The translations under genes were made by a program, and so were the position numbers. A stretch of 64,000 bases of DNA from Methylotuvimicrobium buryatense 5G (GTDB taxonomy: Bacteria > Pseudomonadota > Gammaproteobacteria > Methylococcales > Methylomonadaceae), in assembly GCF_000341735.1 (NCBI RefSeq), contig NZ_KB455575.1, forward strand, positions 3,856,475 through 3,920,474. The letters run 5' to 3'. Positions 37,491-45,384 of the stretch are shown here, piece after piece. Within the stretch, counting starts at the first letter, position 1. Every line of letters starts with the position of its first letter. The notes beneath the pieces were generated by a model. The model was not told the DNA's origin, made no database searches, and was given only the letters and a program-made list of their open reading frames with translations.

Positions 37491-37881
37491 GAGTACTTTT
37501 ATCGTTTAGGTTAAAAAGTTTTGTTGAATGAGTATAACGAGTGATATAAAGCTTTAAAAGCAATAACAAACAAATCTTTTGTACACGACAAACCGTTTAA
37601 AAATTTTATAAAACGATCGGGATTCGTGTGATCAATGTTGCTCGCCAAATCTTTGTGGCGTCATACCTTCTCTCAACGACACCGCTCTTTATACCGCTGA
37701 CCGTGATGCTTTGCTTGATTATTGATGAATTGAGTTCGGGAAAAAACATCCATCAGGATTTTTTCAGCATGCTATTTGAGGCTGGGGGATAACGTGGGGG
37801 GATTTTACTATTCGACAAATAACTGCGGGTTTGGGCTGGTTTTTACAGGAGCGGAGCGACGACTTCCATTGGAGCCCATTG
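37491..37881. other. Intergenic stretch between brnT and higA
   Basis: About 390 bp, AT-rich, without a convincing gene. A VCR-like core (minus-strand CTCGTTATACT) is at about 37531-37541, just upstream of brnT. A frame near 37629-37790 encodes a hydrophobic stretch (LLSTTPLFIPLTVMLCLIID) but lacks a good start and may be debris. Confidence 0.45.
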
Positions 37882-38172
37882 CTATATACCCGCAGCAACC
37901 AAAGACTCGACATGATACTCAGGTCTATGAGCCGACAGATCATGAGTCGATTGCAGATTAAGCCAAAATTCAGGGGACGTATTGAAAGCTTCAGAAAGTA
38001 GCCAGGCAGTATCTGGCGTAATACCACGTTTACCACGTACAATCTCATTAACGCGTTGAACGGATATACCTAAATGAATAGCCAGGGCTTTTTGGGTAAT
38101 CTCAAGAGGCTCAAGAAACTCTTTAAGTAATATCGTACCTGGGTGTGTTGCAGTTCTGTTCGTCGGAATCAT
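37882..38172 (-). CDS. higA: HigA-family antitoxin
   Basis: A 96-residue XRE-type DNA-binding antitoxin: THPGTILLKEFLEPLEITQK, then the helix-turn-helix AIHLGISVQRVNEIVRGKRG and PEFWLNLQSTHDLSAHR. It follows the toxin gene by 14 bp, the normal HigBA order, and should autorepress the operon. Confidence 0.92.
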   Translation of the reverse strand: MIPTNRTATHPGTILLKEFLEPLEITQKALAIHLGISVQRVNEIVRGKRGITPDTAWLLSEAFNTSPEFWLNLQSTHDLSAHRPEYHVESLVAAGI

Positions 38173-38186
38173 ACGTCACCTCACTA

Positions 38187-38477
38187 TTAGTGATAGTCCA
38201 TAATTTGGACATCATGAGCTGCATTGGCCTCCCAACGGAAAACAATGCACCATTGATTGTTTATACGGATACTGTGAAAACCCTTGAGATCACCTTTGAG
38301 TGGTTCCAGTCTGTTTCCAGGCGGAGATTTAAGATCGTCAAGGTTTTGAGCAGCATTGATTATGTCCAGCTTATACAGCGCCAATTCATGAATCTGGTTG
38401 GGCAGTTTTCTAGCTTTGTTGCTGGAAATTCCGTGAAACAAATCTGAAGTGGCCTTATCACCGAATGAAACAATCAT
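38187..38477 (-). CDS. higB: HigB-family toxin
   Basis: A 96-residue RelE-superfamily mRNA interferase. From ATG 38477 it starts MIVSFGDKATSDLFHG like other HigB proteins and contains KLDIINAAQNLDDLKSPPGN, RLEPLKGDLKGFHSIRINNQ and WCIVFRWE. The longer frame to 38513 adds an N-terminus not seen in the family. It pairs with higA downstream. Confidence 0.92.
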   Translation of the reverse strand: MIVSFGDKATSDLFHGISSNKARKLPNQIHELALYKLDIINAAQNLDDLKSPPGNRLEPLKGDLKGFHSIRINNQWCIVFRWEANAAHDVQIMDYH

Positions 38478-38517
38478 GATACCGATATTAACGGATTCAC
38501 GGTATTCATGCAATTTT

Positions 38518-38563
38518 TAGCGTTAAGGTAAGGGCCGCGTCCCTTTGACCGACTTATTAGGCC
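38518..38563 (-). repeat. attC-like recombination site (degenerate core)
   Basis: Minus-strand GCCTAATAAGTCGGTCAAAG, GGACGCGGCCCTTACC, TTAACGCTA: an imperfect hairpin with the AAGTCG...GGGACGCGGC layout of integron attC sites. The outer core triplets are altered (CTAAT for CTAAC, CGCTA for CGTTA). It lies directly upstream of higB, at the expected cassette junction. Confidence 0.55.
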
Positions 38564-38709
38564 GGCAAACAAACCCCAAGGCTAAAAAGCTACCCGCCAA
38601 AACAACAATTTAGGGTTTTCACTCTGTGCCCAATTATTAATGACAAATGTAAGGCCTGACCTCGATGCTCCTTCGTACTCTGTAAAGGCATCGGGGTGGA
38701 ACTCATACC

Positions 38710-38943
38710 TCATCGAGTAAACACCCGACGCACACGTTCCAATACTTCATCGCCGGGGATAGTCTGTACAAGTCCCGCTCGGACATCGTCACGGCGTCGC
38801 CGCGCCTCGGTTGACCAAAGTTGTTGAATATAACCGTCTTCTGCCGGGTCAAGGCTTTCTACAAGACGGTCGGCGAGCAAAGCGCGTGCTTCACTAGGCA
38901 AAGCGAGAGCCTCTTCGGCAATTTGTTCGACTGTCAAAATCAT
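38710..38943 (-). CDS. Addiction module antitoxin-like protein (PF09720 type), orphan
   Basis: A 77-residue protein: MILTVEQIAEEALALPSEAR, ALLADRLVESLDPAEDGYIQ and RRRRDDVRAGLVQTIPGDEV are typical of the unstable antitoxin family partnering ParE/RelE toxins. ATG 38943 is chosen over an upstream start at 38964. No toxin gene follows in the ~200 bp downstream. Confidence 0.85.
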   Translation of the reverse strand: MILTVEQIAEEALALPSEARALLADRLVESLDPAEDGYIQQLWSTEARRRRDDVRAGLVQTIPGDEVLERVRRVFTR

Positions 38944-39218
38944 AACGATAGACCTTTTTAGCAATACGTTAGAAATATACCAACGAAGAGTTCAGTTGCC
39001 CCTTTGCTACGACTAGGCAATAAAGTGGGCGACTGAAAATAGTTTATTGGCCGTTTATTTGTTATAGGGCGTAATTTTACCTGTAGCAACGCATTTAGAC
39101 CATCCACGAGCGTTGGAATTATTCATGCCACCAGGTGGTCGTGCATATGCGCTCATGCAAATTTTCCGAGGTTGGGTAATACCTGTGCCTTCGATCGTCA
39201 GTAAAGGATTTGATCAAA

Positions 39219-39290
39219 ATAACTGGGGTCAGGTACGAGTTAAATGATACTGAATTGACCTGCGTTTAATTTGTACCTGACCCCAGTTAT
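39219..39290. repeat. Long perfect-ended palindrome
   Basis: ATAACTGGGGTCAGGTAC and GTACCTGACCCCAGTTAT are exact inverted repeats about 36 bp apart, with further TTAAAT/ATTTAA-like pairing inside. It is similar to palindromes associated with Y1 REP transposases in many proteobacteria. It abuts the duplicated BrnTA fragment. Confidence 0.8.
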
Positions 39291-39292
39291 TT

Positions 39293-39395
39293 ATTTGATA
39301 AGCTCTTCCGGGTACTGTTACCGTAATGTATCTTCATTGTTCATATGCTTTATGCTCTCGATTAGTCATGCGCCTTGCAGATATAATGCGAATGT
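39293..39395 (-). pseudogene. Duplicated fragment of the brnT/antitoxin junction
   Basis: About 102 bp nearly identical to 37181-37282, differing by a few bases around GGTACTGTTACCG versus GGTACTCTTCTCG. It covers the last part of brnT and the first codons of the antitoxin only. It interrupts the attC-like end after the DUF429 gene. Confidence 0.88.
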
Positions 39396-39403
39396 GCCGT
39401 TCG

Positions 39404-40129
39404 TTATATGCATTTTACGCGCGGAACCCATATATAACCTTGCTTAGAATCACCATAAGTAACACTGGAAACTTTCATCTGATAAAGACCAGCGATATAC
39501 AGACACATAATTGCATCTAAGGCATCCTCATTGCTTTTAAGAGCTTGACCTTTCAAACCTTGAATATACGATTCTGACAACAACAGCTTCAGCTCATTGG
39601 GAACTTTAAGAGCTAAAACACTTGAGGACTCTAATTTTAAGATGAAGCTTGATAATGCGACCTGCCCTGATTTTTTGTCAGCGACTTTACCTTTTTTATA
39701 AGCAAGTCTTTCTGGAAGCTCAAAGCATTCGATTATTGCTGGATGAGGATAGCATTCAATTAGCCACCGCTCTTGTGCAAGGTGCTGAAAGCCCCTTAAC
39801 TCAAGCAGTGAGGACAAGCTAACACTCAAGGAGTCAGGATATAGGGATTTGTTAGAAGTGTGGCAACAAGCTTTTCTTGACCCATAGTCGCGACTAAGTG
39901 CTTTCTCACATTCTCTTTGACTAATTTGATTCTCGATAATCAGAGGAGCATCAATAGCAATTCCAGATAAATCCTTCTGATTTGAAATGAACTCAAAAAC
40001 TCCAGACAAACAAAAGATTGCGGGTTCTAGAGCCTCTAGTGATAGCTTATTATCATTAAGAATCCCAACTGCAATAGCAGAAGGGTTCTTCTCTCCGTGC
40101 CAAGCTAAATCTATCCCTGCTAACTTCAT
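39404..40129 (-). CDS. DUF429-family protein
   Basis: A 241-residue protein with an RNase-H-like actin/hexokinase-type start MKLAGIDLAWHGEKNPSAIA, then DLSGIAIDAPLIIENQISQR, WLIECYPHPAIIECF and a C-terminal SNEDALDAIMCLYIAGLYQM. Conserved Asp residues in GIDLAW, IDAPL and EDALDA suggest a nuclease-like metal site. Its function is unknown. A good Shine-Dalgarno (AAGAGG) precedes ATG 40129, immediately after an attC-like end. Confidence 0.82.
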   Translation of the reverse strand: MKLAGIDLAWHGEKNPSAIAVGILNDNKLSLEALEPAIFCLSGVFEFISNQKDLSGIAIDAPLIIENQISQRECEKALSRDYGSRKACCHTSNKSLYPDSLSVSLSSLLELRGFQHLAQERWLIECYPHPAIIECFELPERLAYKKGKVADKKSGQVALSSFILKLESSSVLALKVPNELKLLLSESYIQGLKGQALKSNEDALDAIMCLYIAGLYQMKVSSVTYGDSKQGYIWVPRVKCI

Positions 40130-40143
40130 GATTTCCTCTTATT

Positions 40144-40193
40144 GTCTATAACGCGCGGCTTCCAAGAGGTCGGAACCAAGCCCGATGTTAGAC
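40144..40193 (-). repeat. attC-like recombination site
   Basis: Minus-strand GTCTAACATCGGGCTTGGTT, CCGACCTCTTGGAAGCCGC, GCGTTATAGAC. The left end GTCTAAC fits RYYYAAC; the right end GCGTTATA matches the terminus of Vibrio VCR sites; GGCTT-TTCC can pair with GGAAGCC as an imperfect stem. It sits between the stop of the broken gene at 40232 and the DUF429 gene start. Confidence 0.65.
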
Positions 40194-40231
40194 CTCTGTT
40201 AACCAAAACACGTCAACATTCAAGGCTTGGC

Positions 40232-40861
40232 TTAAATTACGAGCGACCCTTTCTCGCCACTCGTGCACGAGCATCGGGGTATCGCATGAAGATCTCTAGT
40301 GTCGGCATCTAGATGGTAAACGATACGCCACAAGTTGCTCGTCAAATCGTTTCCGGTCAGCCCCATACGTAGCGCATCCAGTATCGTATGCGACTGCCTG
40401 TTCGAACCATCGCCTGCGATGTACCAATTATTTGGCCACTCATGGTGGTGCTTGAAATAATTGGCACCCGTGTCAATGACTACCATCTTGCTCATTCCTG
40501 AATCGGTCATCGCCCCGGCCTGGCTTTCAATTATCAACCGCTTGCTACTCGGGATAGAGGAGTGACCATTAGTGAGTTGGCGAAGTCGAGTCACAATGGA
40601 GACGGCTTGAGTGATGGCTGCTTGACCTAGTACAAAAATGGAACCCAAAGCAACTTCAATAGAATGGTCTAGTTGCTCCATGGGAACATCCCAAAATGCG
40701 CGCGCAACGCCGTCTGGTCATCCACGCTCGAAAAATGCTTCTTCAGATTCCTTGATAGCTTCGTTCAGTGATCTTGCGACATCCTGCAATGGCAGGACGG
40801 CGAATGGATCGCACAGCTCCTCGAGTAGCCATTTCATTTCTCGGTCGTCATTTTCATTCAT
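40232..40861 (-). pseudogene. Hypothetical gene interrupted by an in-frame TGA
   Basis: The minus frame from ATG 40861 reads MNENDDREMKWLLEELCDPF through EESEEAFFERG-like sequence, hits TGA at 40720-40718 (codon 48), then continues in the same frame as PDGVARAFWDVPMEQLDHSI and on for about 160 residues. A single TGG-to-TGA change would explain it. The open part from 40681 is therefore probably the C-terminal portion of a 209-residue protein of unknown family. A sequencing error is possible. A GTTAGGC core lies just upstream (40891-40878). Confidence 0.65.
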
Positions 40862-41137
40862 GTGCAAAGCTCTGACAGCGCCTAACGGTTATTGTCCTGA
40901 TCGGGCTAACATACGGCTTTTCCTGCTTAATTGTCAAGAATGCAGCTACAACGCTAGATTTCTGAACTGTGTAATCTGCATTTAATTCATGATAAACCGA
41001 TCGGGATAATACCAAAGCTACGTTTTGAATTTCCGCAATGACCAACATAAGCGACAGTTAAATATCCAAATGCATAAACAGAAATAAACAGGGTCAGATC
41101 GAAATTAGGTCATATCGTGTACTTTCCCGTCCCCCTT

Positions 41138-41310
41138 CCCGTATTCCGCTATGCTGCTTCGAGCTACGTGTTTTAACAGTAGTTTGGTGCGCATCGCGCG
41201 TCTAATGGTGTTACTCACGCTTCAGATTGGGTAATCTGTAGAGGAAGCTCTAGCTTTCCGACGATAAAGGAAAAATTGAATGAGCGAGTCGAGGTTGGTT
41301 GATGTTGTGC
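41138..41310. repeat. Dispersed repeat family G, copy 1
   Basis: TTCCCGTATTCCGCTATGCT, AGTTTGGTGCGCATCGC and CTCTAGCTTTCCGACGATAA recur, with variation, at 43972-44066 and 44355-44412, where a different palindrome splits the unit. No gene is supported between 40862 and 41616 apart from these repeats. Confidence 0.65.
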
Positions 41311-41401
41311 CGGTCTCTGGAAGCCGGATGGAGCTTGGTAAAGATCGGGATGCGGGTTGGGCGTTTTAGTTTGAGGCGTATGGGCTTTATAGCCTACAGC
41401 A

Positions 41402-41490
41402 CGGGATTTGTAACCCCGTCCTAAACGTTTCGACTGTGGCTAAAGCAAATCAAAACGTTCGGGGCGGGGTGAATAACCCGCCCCGCGCGA
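41402..41490 (+). repeat. 87-bp direct repeat, copy 1
   Basis: CGGGATTTGTAACCCCGTCC, TAAACGTTTCGACTGTGGCT, AAAGCAAATCAAAACGTTCG, then a GGGGCGGG...CCCGCCCC hairpin. An almost identical copy is at 42372-42459. The two copies flank the gene at 41617-42168 in the same orientation. Confidence 0.9.
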
Positions 41491-41616
41491 AATATCTTCA
41501 CTTCGCTGGTGCTCTGTTTCCAAGATTTTCAGCTAAGGACAATTCGATTTGTTCGGCAAATCCGCCAGGCGACCCTTGTCCGTTAATTGCCGATGGCGCC
41601 GTAATCATTCAAGCTG

Positions 41617-42168
41617 TTATTCCTGGAGTATGGATTCTAAAATCAATGGCTCTCGTTGATCATAGGCTTCATATTCGCCACTAATCACTTTAAACAACAA
41701 GCTATAGGAGACTTTCCATCGCCCGGTTTTACACTGTAACGTAACGGTTTTGGGATTCAAGCGAATCACTTTGCCGTACATTTCCACGTTCTCCCGTGTG
41801 TTCAAAAAGCCCAATATTTCGCCAATACCGACCTCATGACGCTGTAAGCCAGTGCCCTTGCTGTTATTAATCGCCGTGTCGGCCTGTTCAATATTCAACC
41901 AAAAATAGGGCAACTTCCACCTTTTGCCGTCCGTCAGGTTTTGCACCAATACTTTGGTTTTATTACATTCCAATAAAATCGCTTTGATAGGCGCATTATG
42001 GACCGCATCGAAGTATTCAACCTCCTGGCCAATGCGTAATTCACGTTTGATGGCCGAAATACGTTTAGGGTCATCGAGCATACGCCGGATCGCGACATTC
42101 AATCGATAAAGATCAAACGGCGATGCCGTATCAAGCATTTTGATCACTTCGCTGAAATTAACAGACAT
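41617..42168 (-). CDS. Conserved hypothetical protein with two beta-barrel-like repeats
   Basis: A 183-residue soluble protein. After a helical start (FSEVIKMLDTASPFDLYRLN) there are two similar KOW/Tudor-like units: RIGQEVEYFDAVHNAPIKAI with VLVQNLTDGKRWKLPY, and VGIGEILGFLNTRENVEMYG with TVTLQCKTGRWKVSYSLL. The paired GKRWKLPY and TGRWKVSY segments suggest an internal duplication. The function is unknown; nucleic-acid or ribosome binding is only a guess. It is flanked by 87-bp direct repeats. Confidence 0.7.
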   Translation of the reverse strand: MSVNFSEVIKMLDTASPFDLYRLNVAIRRMLDDPKRISAIKRELRIGQEVEYFDAVHNAPIKAILLECNKTKVLVQNLTDGKRWKLPYFWLNIEQADTAINNSKGTGLQRHEVGIGEILGFLNTRENVEMYGKVIRLNPKTVTLQCKTGRWKVSYSLLFKVISGEYEAYDQREPLILESILQE

Positions 42169-42328
42169 ATTTCTTCACCTTAATAAATGGTTTCCATCAG
42201 AGTACAGCTCGTATGGGCTTTAATGACAGCATACTGCACAGGTTAATGAAAAACCACCATAGTTTTTCATGGTTGACGAGATGAAATGACATCGTAGTTA
42301 TAAGCGGATAGGCGCTTCCCTGGCGTTC

Positions 42329-42353
42329 AGGACGGGTTTAACCAACCCGTCCT
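42329..42353. terminator. Strong hairpin, possible terminator or REP
   Basis: Perfect stem AGGACGGGTT / AACCCGTCCT with a 5-base loop, extendable by TTCAG/CTGAA. It lacks a clear T-tract, so it may be a REP-type element instead of a Rho-independent terminator. Confidence 0.5.
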
Positions 42354-42371
42354 ACTGAAGTCCGGTATAAT

Positions 42372-42459
42372 CGGGATTTGTAACCCCGTCCTAAACGTTT
42401 CGACTGTGGCTAAAGCAAATCAAAACGTTCGGGGCGGGTTGAATAACCCGCCCCGCGCA
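42372..42459 (+). repeat. 87-bp direct repeat, copy 2
   Basis: Same unit as 41402-41490, from CGGGATTTGTAACCCCGTCC to the CCCGCCCCGCGC hairpin end. It lies immediately downstream of the PuuD-like gene stop. Confidence 0.9.
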
Positions 42460-42465
42460 AAGTAT

Positions 42466-43167
42466 TTAGATTAACTCTAAAATAAGTACAAAAACCAAAG
42501 CCAAACCTAAACCGCAATGGATTACGCCCTTTACACTTGCCAATGGCCCCATAAAACCGGCAGACGGCAATTTCTGCGCAAAACCGAATCGGGAAAGCGC
42601 CTTGCGTGACGCATTGTATTGGAGACCGAGAATCGCTGCGAAAATCAAAAGGATACCGAGCGTTCCGGAATCATAATGAGGATAATGAGCGGAGGCGCCC
42701 ATGAAAAATAACATCGGGACTGAAAACAATACATTCGTTCTAGAAGCCAGCCCCGCTTGCGCTGCTGCATCAGCCGCTTCAGGTATGGCCGCTTCGCCTT
42801 TCGCGGTTTTTTCGGTGGATGCGATTACTATTTTTTGATTCGGCCAAATGATTAACCAAACGTTTAAGAACATTAAAGTACCGAGCATAGCGCCGATATA
42901 GATATCGACCGACCACCCGCTGCCGCGGATTCCCATAATGCCGAGTCCTGTTAGAAAAGTCAGCATGGCTCCCCAGCGAAACCACCATAATGCGCGCGGC
43001 ACCAACTTTTGAACAACATCTGATTTAGCTGAAGCTTCCGCCTCCTTAAAATACTCTCCTTGCACGAAATTGAAATAGTAAAGCAACCCAATCCAGGTTA
43101 TTCCGGCCAAAAAATGTCCCCATCGAAACAGCATTTCCAGACCGGGTTGTGTTGTAAAAATGTCCAT
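42466..43167 (-). CDS. PuuD-type membrane protein (urate hydroxylase N-terminal domain)
   Basis: A 233-residue protein with about six membrane helices. The start LEMLFRWGHFLAGITWIGLL followed by YYFNFVQGEYFK, then ALWWFRWGAMLTFLTGLGIM, WLIIWPNQKIVIAS and NVLFSVPMLFFMGASAHYPH are the hallmarks of the PuuD/urate oxidase N-terminal family. The C-terminal cytochrome c domain of full-length PuuD is absent. Conserved His residues (WGHF, SAHYPHYD) suggest haem or metal binding. No purine genes are adjacent, so the substrate is open. Confidence 0.85.
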   Translation of the reverse strand: MDIFTTQPGLEMLFRWGHFLAGITWIGLLYYFNFVQGEYFKEAEASAKSDVVQKLVPRALWWFRWGAMLTFLTGLGIMGIRGSGWSVDIYIGAMLGTLMFLNVWLIIWPNQKIVIASTEKTAKGEAAIPEAADAAAQAGLASRTNVLFSVPMLFFMGASAHYPHYDSGTLGILLIFAAILGLQYNASRKALSRFGFAQKLPSAGFMGPLASVKGVIHCGLGLALVFVLILELI

Positions 43168-43515
43168 TAAAACCTCCCCTCATTAATTGATTATTGTTAT
43201 TTTACGCAATGATTTTTTGTCTAGCCCAAGGGTTAATTCTTTATTGACAACAATGACGAAGTCGTATCCCTGGGTCAGCGTTTGGATAGTCGCTAAGTTT
43301 TTCCTGGCTGTCAAGTCAGAAAAAGCATTAATAATTAATAATTTACTACCTTTGTTATAAGAATCGCCTTATAAGTAAGTTAAGGCATTACGTATTAATA
43401 AAGAAAACATCGCAGGGAGGCCGCAGATAACATAACCTCGAAATAATTGGAGCGATAATGAGGGGGAAAGGCGTTTCCGCACACCAGAATACCTTGGCAG
43501 TAGGGGGTAACACAT

Positions 43516-43686
43516 AAGCGCCAACTTAGTGTCTATTCTATGGTGTATTTGTAGCTTTATTCGTCATATCGGAATGGATTGCCGATATCCAGGTTACATG
43601 GGTGTGAAGCTTCGTATTGCCATCCCTGGCCCTGGATTCCGCCAATCCCTGGCGGAATGACGCGTTTTTCCTTAAGTTGGCGCCTA
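43516..43686. repeat. Dispersed repeat family D-like copy 2
   Basis: Ends CATAAGCGCCAACTTAGTG and CCTTAAGTTGGCGCCTATG are inverted. The core CTGGATTCCGCCAATCCCTG and GCGGAATGACGCG is shared with 4141-4282, although the outer ends differ. Confidence 0.7.
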
Positions 43687-43731
43687 TGAGGGGTAACCAT
43701 AATCATCAAGCTAAGCGCAGATCCCCGTTGC

Positions 43732-43891
43732 TATACCCATCTTAGATCAAAATTCGGCACCGGGGTGCAAGTCAAAGGACGCCGTGAATACGTCCCTGTA
43801 GGCTCTATGCCAGCTCCATGCTGGCAAAGCCTTTGCCGAGCACCCCGGCGCCTCCTCAGGCACTGCCGAAATTTGAAGTGCGAGAGGTATA
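43732..43891. repeat. Dispersed repeat family A, full copy
   Basis: 160 bp, TATACCCATCTTAGATCAAA to TTTGAAGTGCGAGAGGTATA, with core GGACGCCGTGAATACGTCCC and GCTCTATGCCAGCTCCATGC. It belongs to a cluster of repeats filling 43168-44498, where no gene is supported. Confidence 0.88.
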
Positions 43892-43971
43892 AATCATTAT
43901 CGACCGCTTTCGGCGAGTCTAAGGAGTGTAGCCGGGATGGATCGCAGGGCAATCCGGGAAGTTCGAAGCCA

Positions 43972-44412
43972 CGCCATTCCCGTATTCCGCTATGCTGCAT
44001 ACGGGCTACGTGCTTTAAAAGCAGTTTGGTGCGCATCGCTTAACTAATGCGGTTACCCAAGCTCCTACTCTCGCCGTTATACATAAGTCTTAGATACCGT
44101 CTTGCCACCTTGGCGAATGAGACCTCGATACCCTTTGTTGTTGCTTAACGTACCCGGCTTCGAAATCGCGACGAAGGCGTCGCTCCCACAAGGGGGGCGG
44201 ATGCTCTGTGGGAGCGATCCCCAGATCGCGATTTCGAAGCCACTGATGTTCAATATCCGTAGATTTATCAAACAACACCGCTCCCAGGTATACGATGACC
44301 TCTGTTTAGCAAGTTTATCGATATTTGTGTATAACGATGAGAGCTCCTACTTGGGTAACCAGTTCAGGACGCTCTAGCTTCTCGACGATCAAGGAGGATT
44401 GAGCAAGCGATT
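43972..44412. repeat. Dispersed repeat family G copy 2 split by a REP-like palindrome
   Basis: Family G sequence (TTCCCGTATTCCGCTATGCT, GCAGTTTGGTGCGCATCGCT) continues at 44355 (CCAGTTCAGGACGCTCTAGC). Between them lies a large palindrome at 44156-44241 with arms GGCTTCGAAATCGCGA and TCGCGATTTCGAAGCC and an inner GTCGCTCCCACA / TGTGGGAGCGAT pair. Confidence 0.7.
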
Positions 44413-44498
44413 CGGCCGGCTTCGTTCGCGTTTTCACGCAAGATAAAAAAACATTATCAAACGGGGGCGCCTCGGAACTATTTCAAACTCAAAAAAAT

Positions 44499-45362
44499 TC
44501 AGCTTTCCCCCATTTTCAATTTCCCCTTACGGATGATTTTTTTGGCTTCAGCTCCTTTGACGACTTCTCCATTTTTCTCCAGCCAAACGATGGCGCCCGT
44601 GGGACACCTTTGGATAGGGGCTTGGGTTTGGTGCTTTTTGGAATAATCGACAACGGGTAAATTGTTGATCATCGTGATCAGGCTGGGGGCGTCCATCGCG
44701 CATTTGCCGCAGGCCGTGCAGCCGACTTCGCATTCTTCCAAAACCCCATCGCCTGCTTCCAGGCTTTTACAGGCTACCCATAGTCTATGACTGACGGGGT
44801 GTATCGAAAAAAGATCCTTCGGACAAACTTCGACGCAGTCTCCGCAGGCGGTACATTTTGCTTCATCGACGACCGGCAAACCGAAGGCATTCATTGTGAT
44901 GGCATCGAAATCGCAGACTTTTTCACAATCTCCATGGCTTAAACAACCCCAAGAACACCCTTTGCCTCCACCTGAAACCAAGGCCTCCGCTCTGCAACTG
45001 GAAATCCCTTCATATCTGGCGCGATTGATCGCGACATTGTTACCTCCGGCACAAGCTAAGCGCGCGACCTTTTTCTCCTCAGAACCTGCATCCACGCCCA
45101 AAAATTGCGCAATCTCTTTTTGTCCTTCTTCGCTGCTTACGCTGCATTTGGCTGGCGGCATTTCGCCTTTGACCAAGGCTTCCGCAAATGGCCTGCATCC
45201 AGGGTATCCGCAAGCACCGCAGTTGGCATGAGGCAGCATGCCCTCCACCACATCGATTCTTGGGTCTTCGTAGACATACAGCTTTTTGTTGGCAATGATC
45301 AGCATCAGCGCCAATACCAGCGTCAATCCACCCAGTGCTAGCAAAGCAATCAGAATGGTCAT
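44499..45362 (-). CDS. rnfB: Rnf complex subunit B
   Basis: Ferredoxin-accepting iron-sulfur subunit of the Rnf ferredoxin:NAD+ oxidoreductase. It is 287 residues: a membrane anchor (LIALLALGGLTLVLALMLII), the 4Fe-4S domain ANCGACGYPGCRPFAEALVK with a later PAKC, and two ferredoxin-type clusters including CTACGDCVEVCPKDL and CTACGKCAMDA, plus a CSWGCLSHGDCEKVCDFDAI segment. It is last in the operon, separated from rnfA by the FNR and NqrM-like genes. Confidence 0.93.
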   Translation of the reverse strand: MTILIALLALGGLTLVLALMLIIANKKLYVYEDPRIDVVEGMLPHANCGACGYPGCRPFAEALVKGEMPPAKCSVSSEEGQKEIAQFLGVDAGSEEKKVARLACAGGNNVAINRARYEGISSCRAEALVSGGGKGCSWGCLSHGDCEKVCDFDAITMNAFGLPVVDEAKCTACGDCVEVCPKDLFSIHPVSHRLWVACKSLEAGDGVLEECEVGCTACGKCAMDAPSLITMINNLPVVDYSKKHQTQAPIQRCPTGAIVWLEKNGEVVKGAEAKKIIRKGKLKMGES

Positions 45363-45384
45363 CTCTATCTATCCGGTTCGGAAA

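Noticed and set aside
37764-38048. 94-residue minus frame overlapping higA
   Set aside because: Out-of-frame shadow of higA without any family signal.
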